Below the pieces are notes generated by a model. That model saw only the letters and a program-made list of their open reading frames with translations. It did no database searches and was not told the DNA's origin. This document shows positions 1-16,500 of a stretch of 64,000 nt of DNA, piece after piece. A program made the translations under genes and the position numbers. Positions within the stretch are counted from its first letter, which is position 1, and each line of letters opens with the position of its first letter. Source of the DNA: Ridgeia piscesae (Eukaryota; Annelida; Polychaeta; Sabellida; Siboglinidae); assembly GCA_025642075.2 (NCBI GenBank), contig JAODUO010000476.1:139501-203500 (forward strand), read 5' to 3'.

Positions 1-250
<250 letters not shown>

Positions 251-2094
251 TGGTATACATTGTTTAGTACATTATGTAAATAAGATAGTCATAACAAATA
301 TGTGTACGTCTCTTTGAGAATTGAGATAGGCTCGTATAACAGCTGTAAATAGTGCAACAGAATCTGTGTTTGTCAAGACTACACTGTTCTCGTCATTGGA
401 GATAGCTTTGCTTATGAACGTTCCCGGTGTCATATTGCATTATGTTTTGTTAATTTCACATAAAAATGCAGTTAGTTTAACTATTGTTACTTCCTACATT
501 ATGCTTATATTATATTTCTTACTCTTGGAAACATTAGTTATATTATCAGTATCTAAATAAATAACTATTAAATTCAAAAAACATATCTTGTTCGCCTAGC
601 TCTTAATCTTCTAGTTAATGATACCACAACGATGTTTATCATAACTTGCTAAACAAGTCAGCTTAATTTTTATTGTGTTTTTCTAACATAAACTCGGCCA
701 TCGCAACTCCGAGATGTAAACGTTTGTGTGTGAAGTTTTACTTTCCGTGGTAATTAGCATTAATTAACATGTTACAGTTCATTTCTAAACAACGATGCGG
801 ACCAACGCTAATTACAGAGGTGATCAAATTAGGTCAACTGATAACACGTCGATAAATAATAGGTGGATTTCTGTATTAATGAAGTAGGCATTGTATTAAG
901 AATAACGCTTTGAGCTAAAATAAGGGTTAAGTAAATACGGTGTATATATAATAATTATAAGATTACTACAATATAATTCATGCGCAACGTATTTTCATAA
1001 ATTATTGTAATACTTAATACACCGAGATGAGAAACTATTGTGTAGTTTGTTTTAAATTAAATGCACGGGTGCACAGGAACATGTATTCTACGCACTGCAA
1101 ACGTTTATTAAAATTTAGAATATTAACAAGGTCCGGGTAGGTGTAATGTGCTACAGTAATTCAACGGCAAACTATAAATGCGTCTTAAGGATAATAAACA
1201 CCGCAGTCACCGTGCGGGTGCGGGCATACTGTTTATACAAGGCTGTGCACACAAGGGTCTGTTCACACCACCTACTTTCTCACGCACAAACGCTGACGGT
1301 TAATGGCCACTTCGAACGTCAGTTATCTCGTTTGAATTACCTGGCAGCCGAATGGTTGGCGACCGAAGGAGATTCAAGAGGTTTCAATATTTCACCTGAT
1401 CATTGTCAGTTGGCCGGTTCGATTGCGCCGGGTTTGCGAACGATGTCAACATTTCTGGCGTCAACATTTCTTCTCGGAGCCGAGCCGAGGCCGTGCTTAT
1501 TTATTCATTAATTTCCTGTCCTGACACGCTTTGTAGATCCCATTATAAGTGCGTCGGTGCCGCTTGAGTGCATCGCACCATATACTAGAGTGGTTAATTA
1601 CATCCCAACGGAATTGTTGATGACGTGAATAATTCATTCGACGCACGATTGTCATTGTTCCAAAATCGCAGATAAGATTAACGGTGCTTTTGGCAGGAAT
1701 CGAACTTGTGTAGTATTTTATATGGCTGATTAGACATGAAATATATATATCGCCTATTGTTTCTAGAATAGTGACTATCTCAAGTGTGCGCGAACTTTTA
1801 CTTACCGTGGTATTTGTCTCAAGTAAAGGGGATGTATATTCTACAGTTTCTGGTTTAGTGTTTTCTTATACGATTATTGCAAACTGATTTAACCTTTTTT
1901 ATTTACTAAACTGCTATCCAAAAACAGAATCATGAGATGGCAACAAAACAAGGAACTATCTGGTTTATCGAGAGTAAAAATTTAAGGTTAAACAATCTAT
2001 GACAGATCCACCGTTTTGGTGTATTTGGGTTTTAAACACATTCACTCTACTACATGTCCACGAACCGTAGATTATCTAATACGTTAACTCATAG
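251..2094. other. AT-rich non-coding stretch, no gene seen
   Basis: No reading frame here resembles a known protein, and no exon with convincing splice sites was found. The missing first exon of the CFAP97D gene could lie here or further left, but the Trp- and His-rich N-terminal segment of that family was not recognised. Confidence 0.5.
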
Positions 2095-2256
2095 TCTTCT
2101 GTGAGATAACTGACACGATCTTATAATAATCTTGGTTGTTCCTTCACTAACATTACTTCGTGTCCTCTAGTTCTTCGATTCTTACCTTTTGTCTTCAATA
2201 TTAAGCGATAAAAATTCGATTCTTACCGTTTTGTCTTCAATCTTAAGCGAGAAAAG
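2095..2256 (-). mobile_element. CR1-like LINE 3' scrap with a 41-bp tandem duplication
   Basis: The minus strand encodes a degraded version of the conserved reverse-transcriptase C-terminal tail (RTRGHEVMLVKEQ), also seen near 30500 and 32050. Next to it, positions 2174-2256 are two copies of a 41-bp unit beginning TTCGATTCTTACC. The piece is short and has stops, so it is a dead remnant. Confidence 0.55.
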
Positions 2257-2866
2257 TGTTTTTATAAATATATTAACATGATTATTATATTTAACTATAG
2301 TTATAGAACTACAATAAGATATTTCTTTGTGATATATCTAGCTAGGTTTGTTTAAATTAATGTTCATTCATTTTAACTTTGATTTTTGTTATAAATAAAG
2401 TCTCTCATCTCGGTATACTTTCGTCACTCTTCGTACTATGGTTAGCGCATTTGTGTCTTTATTACGGCACGGTTTTTACCTCGTAACATACTAATACCTA
2501 CTTACTTATGCCTGTTATGCCTGAGAGCATAGGCCATCGACACGCTACTGTTTTCTGTCCATGGTCATCCTCACCACCTCTCTCCTGGTGTATCCCATCT
2601 CTTTTGTTTCCATTTTTGTGTCTCTTTGCCAGGCGTTCCGTGGCCTACTTCATCGCCTCTTTCCTGGGTGGTTCCATGTGATGGATTGACGGTGATGGTT
2701 TCTGGAGGTTTCCTGAGTGTGTGTCTTATCCACCTCCATTTTCTCTTCGTTATTTAATTTTATATGGGTAGTAATGCTTATATACAGTATATATTCTGAA
2801 CGAAGCTTAGCCATAAGTTTGACCACCACAAAATATACCACCTCCACGGCTGACCGTTGACTCTTG

Positions 2867-2869
<3 letters not shown>

Positions 2870-2934
<65 letters not shown>

Positions 2935-3022
2935 TGTGGGTGTGGGTGTGGGTGTGGGTGTGGGTGTGGGTGGGTGTGGTGTGGGTGTGTATATATGTAT
3001 GTATGTATGTTTGTATGTATAT
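2870..3022. repeat. (GT)n, (GGGTGT)n and (TATG)n compound microsatellite
   Basis: GT dinucleotides grade into GGGTGT hexamers and then TATG tetramers. Frames on both strands are low-complexity artefacts. Confidence 0.95.
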
Positions 3023-3186
3023 ATGTATATTAAATTCAATGGTAATTGCACCTTAAAATATTATGTTACCTAAGAACATTAAAATTGACGTTTTTCAGGA
3101 AGCCCTGATTAAACCAAAAGGAAAATAAACGAAAATTAAGTAATTAAAATGATTGATGTTCACAGTATGTGTGGGAAATCAACGAC

Positions 3187-3352
3187 AACACACACGCACA
3201 CACACGCACACACACGCACACACACGCACACACGCACATACGCACACGCACACACGCACACACGCACACACACACACCACACCACACACACACACAGCAC
3301 GCACGCACGCACACACGCACACACACACACACACACCACGCACGCACGCACA
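3187..3352. repeat. (CACACG)n / (CA)n microsatellite
   Basis: CA-rich array with regular G substitutions giving CACACG and CACG units. Six overlapping frames are open only because the repeat lacks stop codons. Confidence 0.95.
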
Positions 3353-3437
3353 CAAGACGGCGATTCTTTCAGAGAAGCACGGCAATTTAATTAAATATCC
3401 GATCGGTCGGATTAATTAAATGCCAAATAACTATTAG

Positions 3438-7838
<4,401 letters not shown>

Positions 7839-7993
7839 CGAGTGAGATGTGTCGACTCCAAAGACCACTTGTGGCCGGAGTGCTAAAACCAGATCAGCAT
7901 TCGCGCTTCGTATCTTTTTTGTGTATTCGTTTATAGCCAAATGAAGGAGTGATCTTCTAAATAACATACAGACATTTCCCACCCAAGGACACA

Positions 7994-7999
7994 ATTAAA
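7994..7999 (+). terminator. Candidate poly(A) signal for CFAP97D
   Basis: ATTAAA about 156 bp after the stop codon. It is the first variant signal on this side, but no cleavage evidence is visible. Confidence 0.35.
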
Positions 8000-8615
8000 C
8001 CATTACGTGTTAACTGGTGGCTCGTGGATTGACCGTCAATGCGACTATAGGAAACACGATGTCAGCCATGTTGGATGGCTCCAAATGTGTATGGTGTAGC
8101 GGGTAGTGGATTCAACCAGTACAGAACACCCTATTGTTATTTTGCGAACTTACGAGACAACCTCTTATTCGTCCCTAATTTCTCTCATCCGGGACAACTT
8201 TTAGGTGGCTGTAATTTCAACAATGTTTTAACTGCATTGTACACATATCCGCCTGATGCACAACAGGACATACCAAATGTATAATGGCTGTTTTGCTATA
8301 GGTCTAATGTCGTCGTATGTGTGCATATATGTTAATGTAAATTGCTGTTGACTTATTTATTCTTAGTGTCATGTTCTGTCCTGTTGCTGCGAATCAGATC
8401 GCTATGATATATTAGTGTACATAGTGTGTGTACTATGCATATATATATATATATTGCAAAGATTTTACGTGCCAACTTGTTTTGCCTTTTTGGCTACTTT
8501 CAACACCTGGATGCGAACCCGACTGCTTTCGAGTCAGTTACGTCAATCGTGTTTGTTTAGATAATTTTCGTATTAACAAATATTATAAATGTTAACACTC
8601 AAATGTATTAATCAA

Positions 8616-8622
8616 TTATATA

Positions 8623-8689
<67 letters not shown>
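8616..8689. repeat. (TA)n microsatellite
   Basis: Long AT/TA run with one slippage interruption, in the intergenic region. Confidence 0.95.
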
Positions 8690-8693
<4 letters not shown>

Positions 8694-9077
8694 GTTTTAC
8701 TTCGAAGTGGATATTGTTAACCGTCTTGTCGGAGTGATTAAGTCATCACGTTTGAATTATATACTTCCGCTATTGTAGTGACGTCTCAACTTGCGTGAGT
8801 CCACTAATCGAGACACTTGGTTTGTGTATGATAAATTATGCTAAACAATGTAGCTTGTAGATGGTCTAGACACTAGCAGTAGTCGCCGTTGTATATATAC
8901 TATGCTGTGGACATGAAGAATGTCTGAAGACGATTACCTGTCGTAGGCAGACTCGTCGCTCTAGAAGCGCAATGTGATACATTTTTCAGTATTTGCTATT
9001 GTATAGCACAGTGTGGATATTTTGTAATAAATTTGGTGTAAGTTTAATGCTGTATCTGTTAGTCTTTTGGCGTGAAC

Positions 9078-9079
<2 letters not shown>

Positions 9080-9137
<58 letters not shown>
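9080..9137. repeat. (TA)n tail next to the RTE fragment
   Basis: Uninterrupted AT repeat at the 3' end of the minus-strand LINE fragment. Confidence 0.95.
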
Positions 9138-9140
<3 letters not shown>

Positions 9141-9522
9141 TCCCGTGGTTTGGCGAAGGCCTCAGCATGCTGCTTCCACATGTCTTTCTTACGCTATCCT
9201 CTGATAGATGATCCCCTTCCAGTAGTCGTCTAGTTCGTCTCTCCACCGTCTCGCCGGCCTTCCTCTGGGTCTTTTCTTTTAGTAGGGTTTCCATCGGTTT
9301 ATCTCTGACGTGCCCCGCCCACGTCCACTTCCGTCTTCTGACTTGTTCAATCACGTATGTGACCATTGTCTTTTCTCTTACCCAGATGTTTGTTTTTCTG
9401 TCCAGGTATGTGATGTTTAACATACTCCTTTCCATCTTTGTTTGGGCGGCTGCTAGTTTGTTCTTTGTTGGGTGGTGAGTGGCTGTCTTTCCACGCCGTA
9501 TGTTTTTGTTGGAAGTACGCAT
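9138..9522 (-). mobile_element. RTE-like LINE 3' end (reverse-transcriptase tail)
   Basis: Minus-strand translation contains HHPTKNKLAAAQTKMERSML, then NITYLDRKTN, VREKTMVTYVIEQVRRRKW and TWAGHVRDKPMETLLKEKTQ. This matches the conserved C-terminal tail of RTE-type endonuclease/reverse-transcriptase proteins as I know them. Only the tail is present, as expected of 5' truncation. It runs directly into the (TA)n array at 9080, as expected for RTE elements with microsatellite 3' ends. The frame shifts after the GHV motif. Confidence 0.8.
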
Positions 9523-10548
9523 GAGTTGTAGACTTGTCTCTTCAAGCTTGTTTCAAAGTTACCGTATAATCTTCGCAATTACACCAGGCTTGCCTGCTTG
9601 AATAGTGCTCAGTTTATCCAGGATACAACCAGTTAGAATGTTCTGACTGCCGTTACTTTTCACCGCTTCACAACCAGAGGAGACTGATAAGTGGCACGAT
9701 TACATCGTTTTATGTTTGAAGTGTCGTTACAATATTTATTATTATCCGACGAGACCGGTGCCAGCCACTGTCTCTCAACCGCGTCGGAATCAACCGGGGA
9801 GTTGCGTGGCGTGCTCACTGGACACCTCGCATAAGAACATGTAAGCCTACTAGGGACTATCGTCGATGGAAAGGTATGTTGATAGTCTTCATAGTTGTGT
9901 CATACATAATAAGTTATTTCACAATAGAGATGCTTTCTCGCTATGCACCGGTGCATACTTCCGATTATGTCATGCTTTTTGTTAGCTTTTGAAGAATATT
10001 GGTTATTAGCAATTATTTCAATTATAATATGGATGTAACCGAGGCGCTCCGCACTATAATGAAAGTGGCGCCGCGTGGTGACCGTAGGAAAGGGTGTAGA
10101 ATAGATATCTATGTATTAATGCTAAGTCAGCCCATTCTCCAGAAGCCTCGATTGTGGTATTGAAAATATAAAAAGTAGTTATTTAATTTAAGCGTTTGGT
10201 CAAACTGCCTTAAGAAAATCTTGCTCTGTTGTCTCACAATCATCCTTTACACCGCGAGGTGTCGCCACCATGTAATGCCGAGTGATAGTTTTGCAGGACA
10301 CGATGAACGTCACGGACTTACATATGCAGTACATATAACTATAAGTCCATAGCGAACGTTACATGTCGGATGACGTTGTTACTTGTTAGAATGTAAGTAG
10401 GTAGAATCCGCTGTCGAAAAACATTAACTTATTATGATATGCCCACGAGTATACAGTCCCTTTACTTGAGAAACACATGTGTACAGTGGTCTCCTTCCGG
10501 GTGGAACGTCTCGCCAACGACTTCCCGGTTACCATGTGCACTACCTCA

Positions 10549-10632
10549 TACACTTATTCACTCACCCACTCACTCACTCACTCACTCACTCATTCATTCA
10601 TTCATTCATTCACTCACTCACTCACTCAACCA
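10549..10632. repeat. (CACT)n/(CATT)n microsatellite
   Basis: Tetramer array of ACTC units with a central block of ATTC units. Frames through it encode only Ser/His/Leu repeats. Confidence 0.93.
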
Positions 10633-10684
10633 CTGTAACCTACTAGTGTAGGAACATCCCTGTCTTCTGGGTTCTCTGTAATAC

Positions 10685-10685
<1 letters not shown>

Positions 10686-10757
<72 letters not shown>
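10686..10757. repeat. (TA)n microsatellite
   Basis: About 36 uninterrupted dinucleotides. Confidence 0.95.
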
Positions 10758-10760
<3 letters not shown>

Positions 10761-10974
10761 ATATATTTTATATCCGGTTAAAGAGAGCCGTGAGTGTACT
10801 ATAAAGAGGTAGACACATGTTATATGAACAAAACTTGATGAACTGGATAAAAAGCTTTTAGATTCCCGATGTGAAAGTGATACATCGTTGTACCAGTTAC
10901 ATACGCGCCATCATGATGTCATAACGGTAAGGCCATGGCTCGATTAGCAAAAGGAGAGCATCCACACATTAGAT

Positions 10975-11745
10975 AATGTCCCGCCACCAGAGAACATCAC
11001 TCTCACTTGCAATCATCCTCTTACCGGAAAGAACTCCCGCACCAGAGAACATCCCCTCACCAGAAACTAGAATATATCTTCTCACCAGAATCCCCCTTGT
11101 CGTAGAACACCCTTCTCAGGAGAAAATGCCGTGTCTACAGACTAGAGACGTAAGAGAATTGATCGTAGAGAAAATGTCCCCATCTATGAACACTCAGTTA
11201 AGAGTACATCCTTATCACCCTATCTGAGAACACATACCGGCCAGCATCAAGAAACATTCCCTCACAAGGGAACAACCGTGATCAGCAGAGAACATCGGCA
11301 AATCCTGCAGAGAACACCCCTCAAAACAATAGAATACTCGTTATCCGAGAATAGTGGTGTTTATGCTGAATGCTCTAGAGAATGTCTCCTCACAAGAGAA
11401 CTTCCATCACGAGAGAACATCCCTTAAAAGAGAATATCCCTTACAAGTGAACAATGCTTCTCCCAGAAACACCCCCTAACCAAGCAGAGAACACCCCCTG
11501 CCCAAAGAGAAGACATCCCCATGTCACTGCATTCATTAAGACTAGAGAACACTCCCTCACTTGAGAACATCCCCATCTGAGTACATTATCTCAAAGTGCA
11601 AATAATACCACCATCTGAGAATATCCCATTTGAGAACACGTACACACCCATCACCATGAAACACTGCCTCACAAGAGAACATTCCATGATAAACAGAGAA
11701 CATCCACTAACGAGACAGAGAATACCCCTCGTGAAACAATTCCAT
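10975..11745. repeat. Degenerate minisatellite based on GAGAACATCCCCTCAC
   Basis: The phrase 'agagaacatccc' or 'gagaacacccc' returns about every 20-35 bp for some 770 bp, with spacers such as 'tcaccagaa' and 'tcacaagag'. Spacing is irregular, so the array is old. No coding frame spans it. Confidence 0.8.
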
Positions 11746-11771
11746 ATATAAAAATAGTATTTAATAATTAT

Positions 11772-12345
11772 TAAGGCATTTTCAAAACGTATGAGTATGT
11801 GTTTGGAATGTCATTCTGCACCACTCCCGCTAAAAAGATGTCAGATATTATTATTATATAAACTTTTTAAATTGTGTTTTAGATCAATTTAATGCCGTCG
11901 AGTCGACGTAAATAAGCCGATGTCACAAGGCGCGAGCAGTTAGCGCAGCCCAGACACATCGGGGCCTCAAACCCCGGCTTTGTCAAAGGCGATGTCTAGC
12001 TGTGCATTGCGTCGAAAAAGCAATTAGCCATATTTGATAAATTTATATATATATTTGCATTATATAGAATAACAAGTTAATGATGTAACCTTCGTTTTGG
12101 GGACATATTCGCAAATCGCAAGACATCGCCTTTGGCATTTGCGGTCGTTATACGTCTGGGGTACACTATGGCTATGCCTATGTATTGCTCAGGCCCAGTG
12201 ACATCGGCTTATTTACGTTGACACGACATTAAATTTATATAAAACACAATTAAAAAAATTATATCCGACTTTGTTTTAGCAGAATGACATTCCAAACATA
12301 TACAAATCGAAAAAACGTGATAAAACCGTTTTGAAAAGAACCTAA
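11772..12345. mobile_element. Foldback-type element with long inverted arms
   Basis: The left half (TTTTCAAAACG, GTTTGGAATGTCATTCTGC, then TAAGCCGATGTCAC and AAAGGCGATGTCT) returns in reverse complement in the right half (AGACATCGCCTTT, GTGACATCGGCTTA, GCAGAATGACATTCCAAAC, CGTTTTGAAAA). The arms are each about 200 bp and diverged. The left arm contains a tRNA-like stretch (TTAGCGCAGCCCAG and GGCCTCAAACCCC). No transposase is encoded. Exact ends and target duplication were not resolved. Confidence 0.75.
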
Positions 12346-13229
12346 CAATTTAGGGAAATTACCGACGTTTTAGTTCACTTCAGCACGTTTAAACTGCGTA
12401 TCGCAAAACAGACAGTGTCATCAAATCATAACAATTTATCTCAACAGTTCGCGCGTATATCGACGTTTCATTGGCAAGCGTCAATATCTTGAAGTCAGAA
12501 ATACAGGCGATTTCGCAGCGTCGAGTTCCAAATCGGTGGTTTAGTTCGTTCGTTTCGAATCGATTTACTTAGTCACTAGCAGTAAACGATTATTCCATTG
12601 TGCTCTAGTTTTGTGACGCATACAAGGACATAATGTGGTTAAAAATAATGTCTCCATAAATTTAGTTAAAATCCGTATCAAAATGGAGTACGGCCGTATC
12701 ACTTAAAAAACCGCAAAAATCCGTATCGGATACGGGTAATCCGTACCATGTGGCAAGTCTGAAGGGGTGTAGTACGGTATACTGATGTAAACAGCAGCGC
12801 CCCCTGGCTTGCAATGATGGGCATTATTCAATTATTTGGAAATGCAAGTCAACACAAACGTGATCTGCACAGGCAGTTAGGCACTGGGTGCTATTACAAG
12901 GCTTACATTTTCACAACGGAATGTTCTAATGCCAACACAGACTAGTTTAGAAATAACAAACAAAACGGTACCACGAACGCGATCGAGCAGTCTTCGTCAA
13001 TATCACTGCAGATTACAGTGTCTGCTTTGCTGATACGCATGACTATAAGTACTCGGTAAAAGTACTGGCACCGTTTTATAGAAAACCATTTTGTTTAGCG
13101 TCTTTTGACATGCTCGGAATAGAACTACACCAAATTTTATTTTGCCACTTGTTATGTAAACAGAAAAACACGTGGCAATGTTGTCATTTCGTTCCTCGTT
13201 CAACATCATGTGACAGGATCAAGGTTGTT

Positions 13230-13451
13230 ATTTGCCTCGGTTTCGACTGCACATCATCCAATATGGCGACGACTAGGGAAGATTTCTATTGAATACACAC
13301 GCCCTTGTAAATATCAAATTATGCCTGATCGGCTTGTCATTGCACAGTATTAAGCGATCTATTACTCTATTCCAGTATTCCTTTTGTCATCGGTTCGACA
13401 ATATGACTAACAGTTAGCAACTGAAAGCAGAGGCATCCATCGAGAGAAGAA
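13230..13451 (+). promoter_or_regulatory. Probable abl 5' UTR and promoter-proximal region
   Basis: Lies immediately upstream of the myristoylation exon. CAATATGGCGACGAC at 13259 resembles a YY1/initiator-type motif (ATGGCG core). The ATG inside it (13263) opens a 9-codon upstream ORF ending in TGA at 13290-13292. In-frame TGA at 13422-13424 precedes the abl ATG. No TATA box is obvious. The transcription start is not determined. Confidence 0.4.
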
Positions 13452-13566
13452 ATGGGTGCCCAACAAACGAAAGATGTCAAAGCTTCCGGGAAAAATCTTA
13501 AAGGCAAATTGAAGGATGGACGTCTTATTTCAGCGCCAATTGGTAATATCTTCACTGAACACAATG
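13452..13566 (+). CDS. ABL1: abl exon 1 (1b-type, myristoylated N-terminus)
   Basis: Encodes 38 residues beginning [15 protein letters not shown], with Gly2 and Thr6 fitting the N-myristoylation pattern, and ending GNIFTEHN, close to the end of human exon 1b. The ATG context is GAAATGG, and an in-frame TGA lies 30 bp upstream, so this start is well supported. The donor is AATG/gtaagt, phase 1. The exon is shorter than the human one and lacks its Pro/Leu-rich insert. Confidence 0.93.
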
Positions 13567-16500
13567 GTAAGTAATTGTGCGTCCGGCGTAGCCTGTTCAA
13601 TTCGAATGGTTACATTCATTTCTGAGCTTTGTGAGTAGTCACACCTGTGCGGCAGACCCCATTCGCTTTACCGTAGCATGTACCGTAAACCCCGGAGGTA
13701 TTCGTACCGTAAAACCCTCCTTGGCTTGGGCTTGGCCCTGCCCCGCTTACTTGGCATATCAATATTATTATACCATGTTCGAAATTTGACTTATGTCGTC
13801 GTATTGCATAGGGTGGAAAACAAATGGTAACGGTTTTCTAGAATTTGGGTACATGTCAATGTTGCCATTATTTTTAAATCTATGATACATTTATGGGCGT
13901 CCATTTATGTCTATGACGTCTTGTATTTTACTACCATGTCGTAAACCATGCATAAGTAAATGTTAAATGTGTAGTAAATTACTAAACATTCTATGTGCAA
14001 AAACCTAATTTCACCACCTTTTCTGACGCTTGAATAGTGACTGATTGTAACATTTTGAATGACAGTAAGGGTGTACTTTGTACAATTATTCAGGCAAGAT
14101 AAAATTATGTCAATTTCTTGCATTTTTAATAACTATATATTATATGTACTATAATAGTTTGTATTATTGGCAATTGTTTGAGGATTTATTGTGTAGTGTT
14201 TTCGCAAACAAGACAGGGATTATTGAGTCAAATAAAGATTCTCCTTTATCATGGCAGAAGATCTTTAATGGTAGTACAATTTTTTTATTTCTACCACACT
14301 TTGAAATCTTGGTGATGTGTCTGGCCAATAAAGTATGGGAACATGGGTAGAAACTATGTTTTCGCCACTAATCCACAGGACTAGTAGTCAGTGAAGTTCC
14401 TAGTCCAACTTCCTAGGTCGCAATCACATATACTAGGCCTGTCCCTGTTAAAGATACAGGGTCAGGATATATATAAAAAAAAATCATGAAAACAATGGAC
14501 TACTAGAGACAGAGACACATGATGAGATATCACTGTGTTATCACATCTTAGGACCATCTGAGATGATTCTGAGTACTAGTCCTCACTCTCTTCATATGCA
14601 TGTACACAGCCATCGATAAATTTCAACATGATGCTGAAGTGACAACAAATGGTAGCTATTTAACACCACTGAGCTGTATATAGTAGTCCACCAGACTAAT
14701 GAGGCATCATATTTACTAGTAAGGATGGGACGCATATTCAATTTTTATTCAAAATTTTGAATATTCGAACGTTTTCCCACTATTCGCTTTGAAAATTTGC
14801 AGCTATATAAACGGACATCTTTCGAATATTTTCTTTCATGTACTCCCAGGCTATCTTTTACTTTCTGACTTAACTTTGTGAAAAAGACTACAACCACCAA
14901 AATACTCCTCACATATCTTATATGTATACATACACACACACTAGTTTACAAAATAAAATCACTAACATTACTTAAACAAATAAACTTCACAAAACAAACT
15001 CGTGTAAAACTCACGGTGTCATCGCCTTCGGTGGTTGCTATGCATAGCTTACCGTAATATCAGTATTGTGTCAAGGGATCTTTTGTTAGCAGTGTCTGAT
15101 TAAGGTTAGAGTTTCGGGTAAGTTTAGGATTAGTTGAAGTTAGCTTAGGTTTAGTTACAGTTATGGTTACTTTATGGTTAGCATAAAACTGGTATTTGTG
15201 AAGGTCATTTTTTAGCGACACCTGCGATAAATTGCCGATGTTACGGTAAGTGCTCCGCGTAGCCCCCATAGATTATGTCGAGTTTTGCGTGAGATTCTTT
15301 TCTTAATTTTAGTCTTTTCAGGAATGTAAATTATTTTATTTTGTAACCTTGTGTGTATATGTAGTATTATGTATATAAGATATATGAGGATAAGTTTGGC
15401 ATCGTTGTCATGGTTAGATCAGAAAGTAAATAAAAAGATCGATGCGTATGGCTACGATGCCGACGACTCTGGACTTCCCATGGCCACAGGATGATGCTGT
15501 GTCCCGGCAAGACATCTTGACACCGTTGAGTATTCTAACTGAATTTGGAACCACTGAATATTCAATTCATAGTCGAAATTTCAAGGATATTCGATTCGAA
15601 TGAAATTACAGATTTGTCCCATCCTTATTTACTAGTCCACTGCATGATCTGATAGTCTCAGACTAGAGGGCAACTTTTAATTTAAAACACTAGAAACATG
15701 TAGCTTAAGTGGCAGCCAGAGTCTGTCTAGTGTCTACATCTTTCTAAGATGTAAAGTCTGTCTCCTCTGAGCCAGAGGAGGAAACAAGCAATAGGTCATT
15801 CTAAATATGAGCAATTTAGTAGAATTTACACATTTGAATTCTCTCTATAATCTATGTAATGAGATGTTCCATCTTCCAGAACTGTTTAAATTATGTAAAA
15901 TTAATATACCGCATTGTTGAATTATCTTGTTTCATTAATGCAAAGATTAATTTATTACCCACTGAAGCGTTGTTGCATAGACATTTTCAAAATACAGGAA
16001 CATTACGGAACATCGTCTATTCAATACGAAAACATTGCAATACATCGTACCGTTATGTCCATCTTTTGTCACAGACCAGTTACTACCAGTAGGCTACATA
16101 AACACAGTCTAGGATGATATCCGATACATTCATAGGATAAGTACTAAGTAAGTTCCACATACCTGGGATCCACATCAGTCCAGATACCACGTCACGACAT
16201 GCCATGCATAACTGCATTTTGTACATGTGTATAATAATCATTGCCATGAGCGTCCTGGTCTCTTACATTTTAAGAGAGACAATCCAGCTTACTTAGTAAT
16301 GTTGGCTATAAATTCAGGTATGTCATATGTTAAGGGTATTTCAGGCCTGCAAACATAGCTTTATGCAGAGACCCGTCCACCCGTCATATGGATAGGTAAA
16401 AAACGTTGTGGATGGGTAGAAATATGGGTGGACGGGTAAAAAAAAATGAATGAGCAAAAAAGTCTTCCAAAACCATAGATATTGTCAGTTATGCCTCAGA

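Larger units (their letters stand above)
7839..13451. other. Intergenic region between CFAP97D and abl
   Basis: Apart from the microsatellites, the RTE scrap, the degenerate minisatellite and the foldback element listed separately, no gene is visible. Open frames are short and unlike known proteins. The right end should contain the abl promoter. Confidence 0.6.

Noticed and set aside
1146..1511. 121-residue plus-strand frame as the missing CFAP97D first exon
   Set aside because: It lacks the Trp- and His-rich motifs expected before VDTKAP and has no suitable donor in phase.
3144..3419. Six overlapping Thr/His and Cys/Val frames
   Set aside because: Translation of the CACACG microsatellite on both strands.
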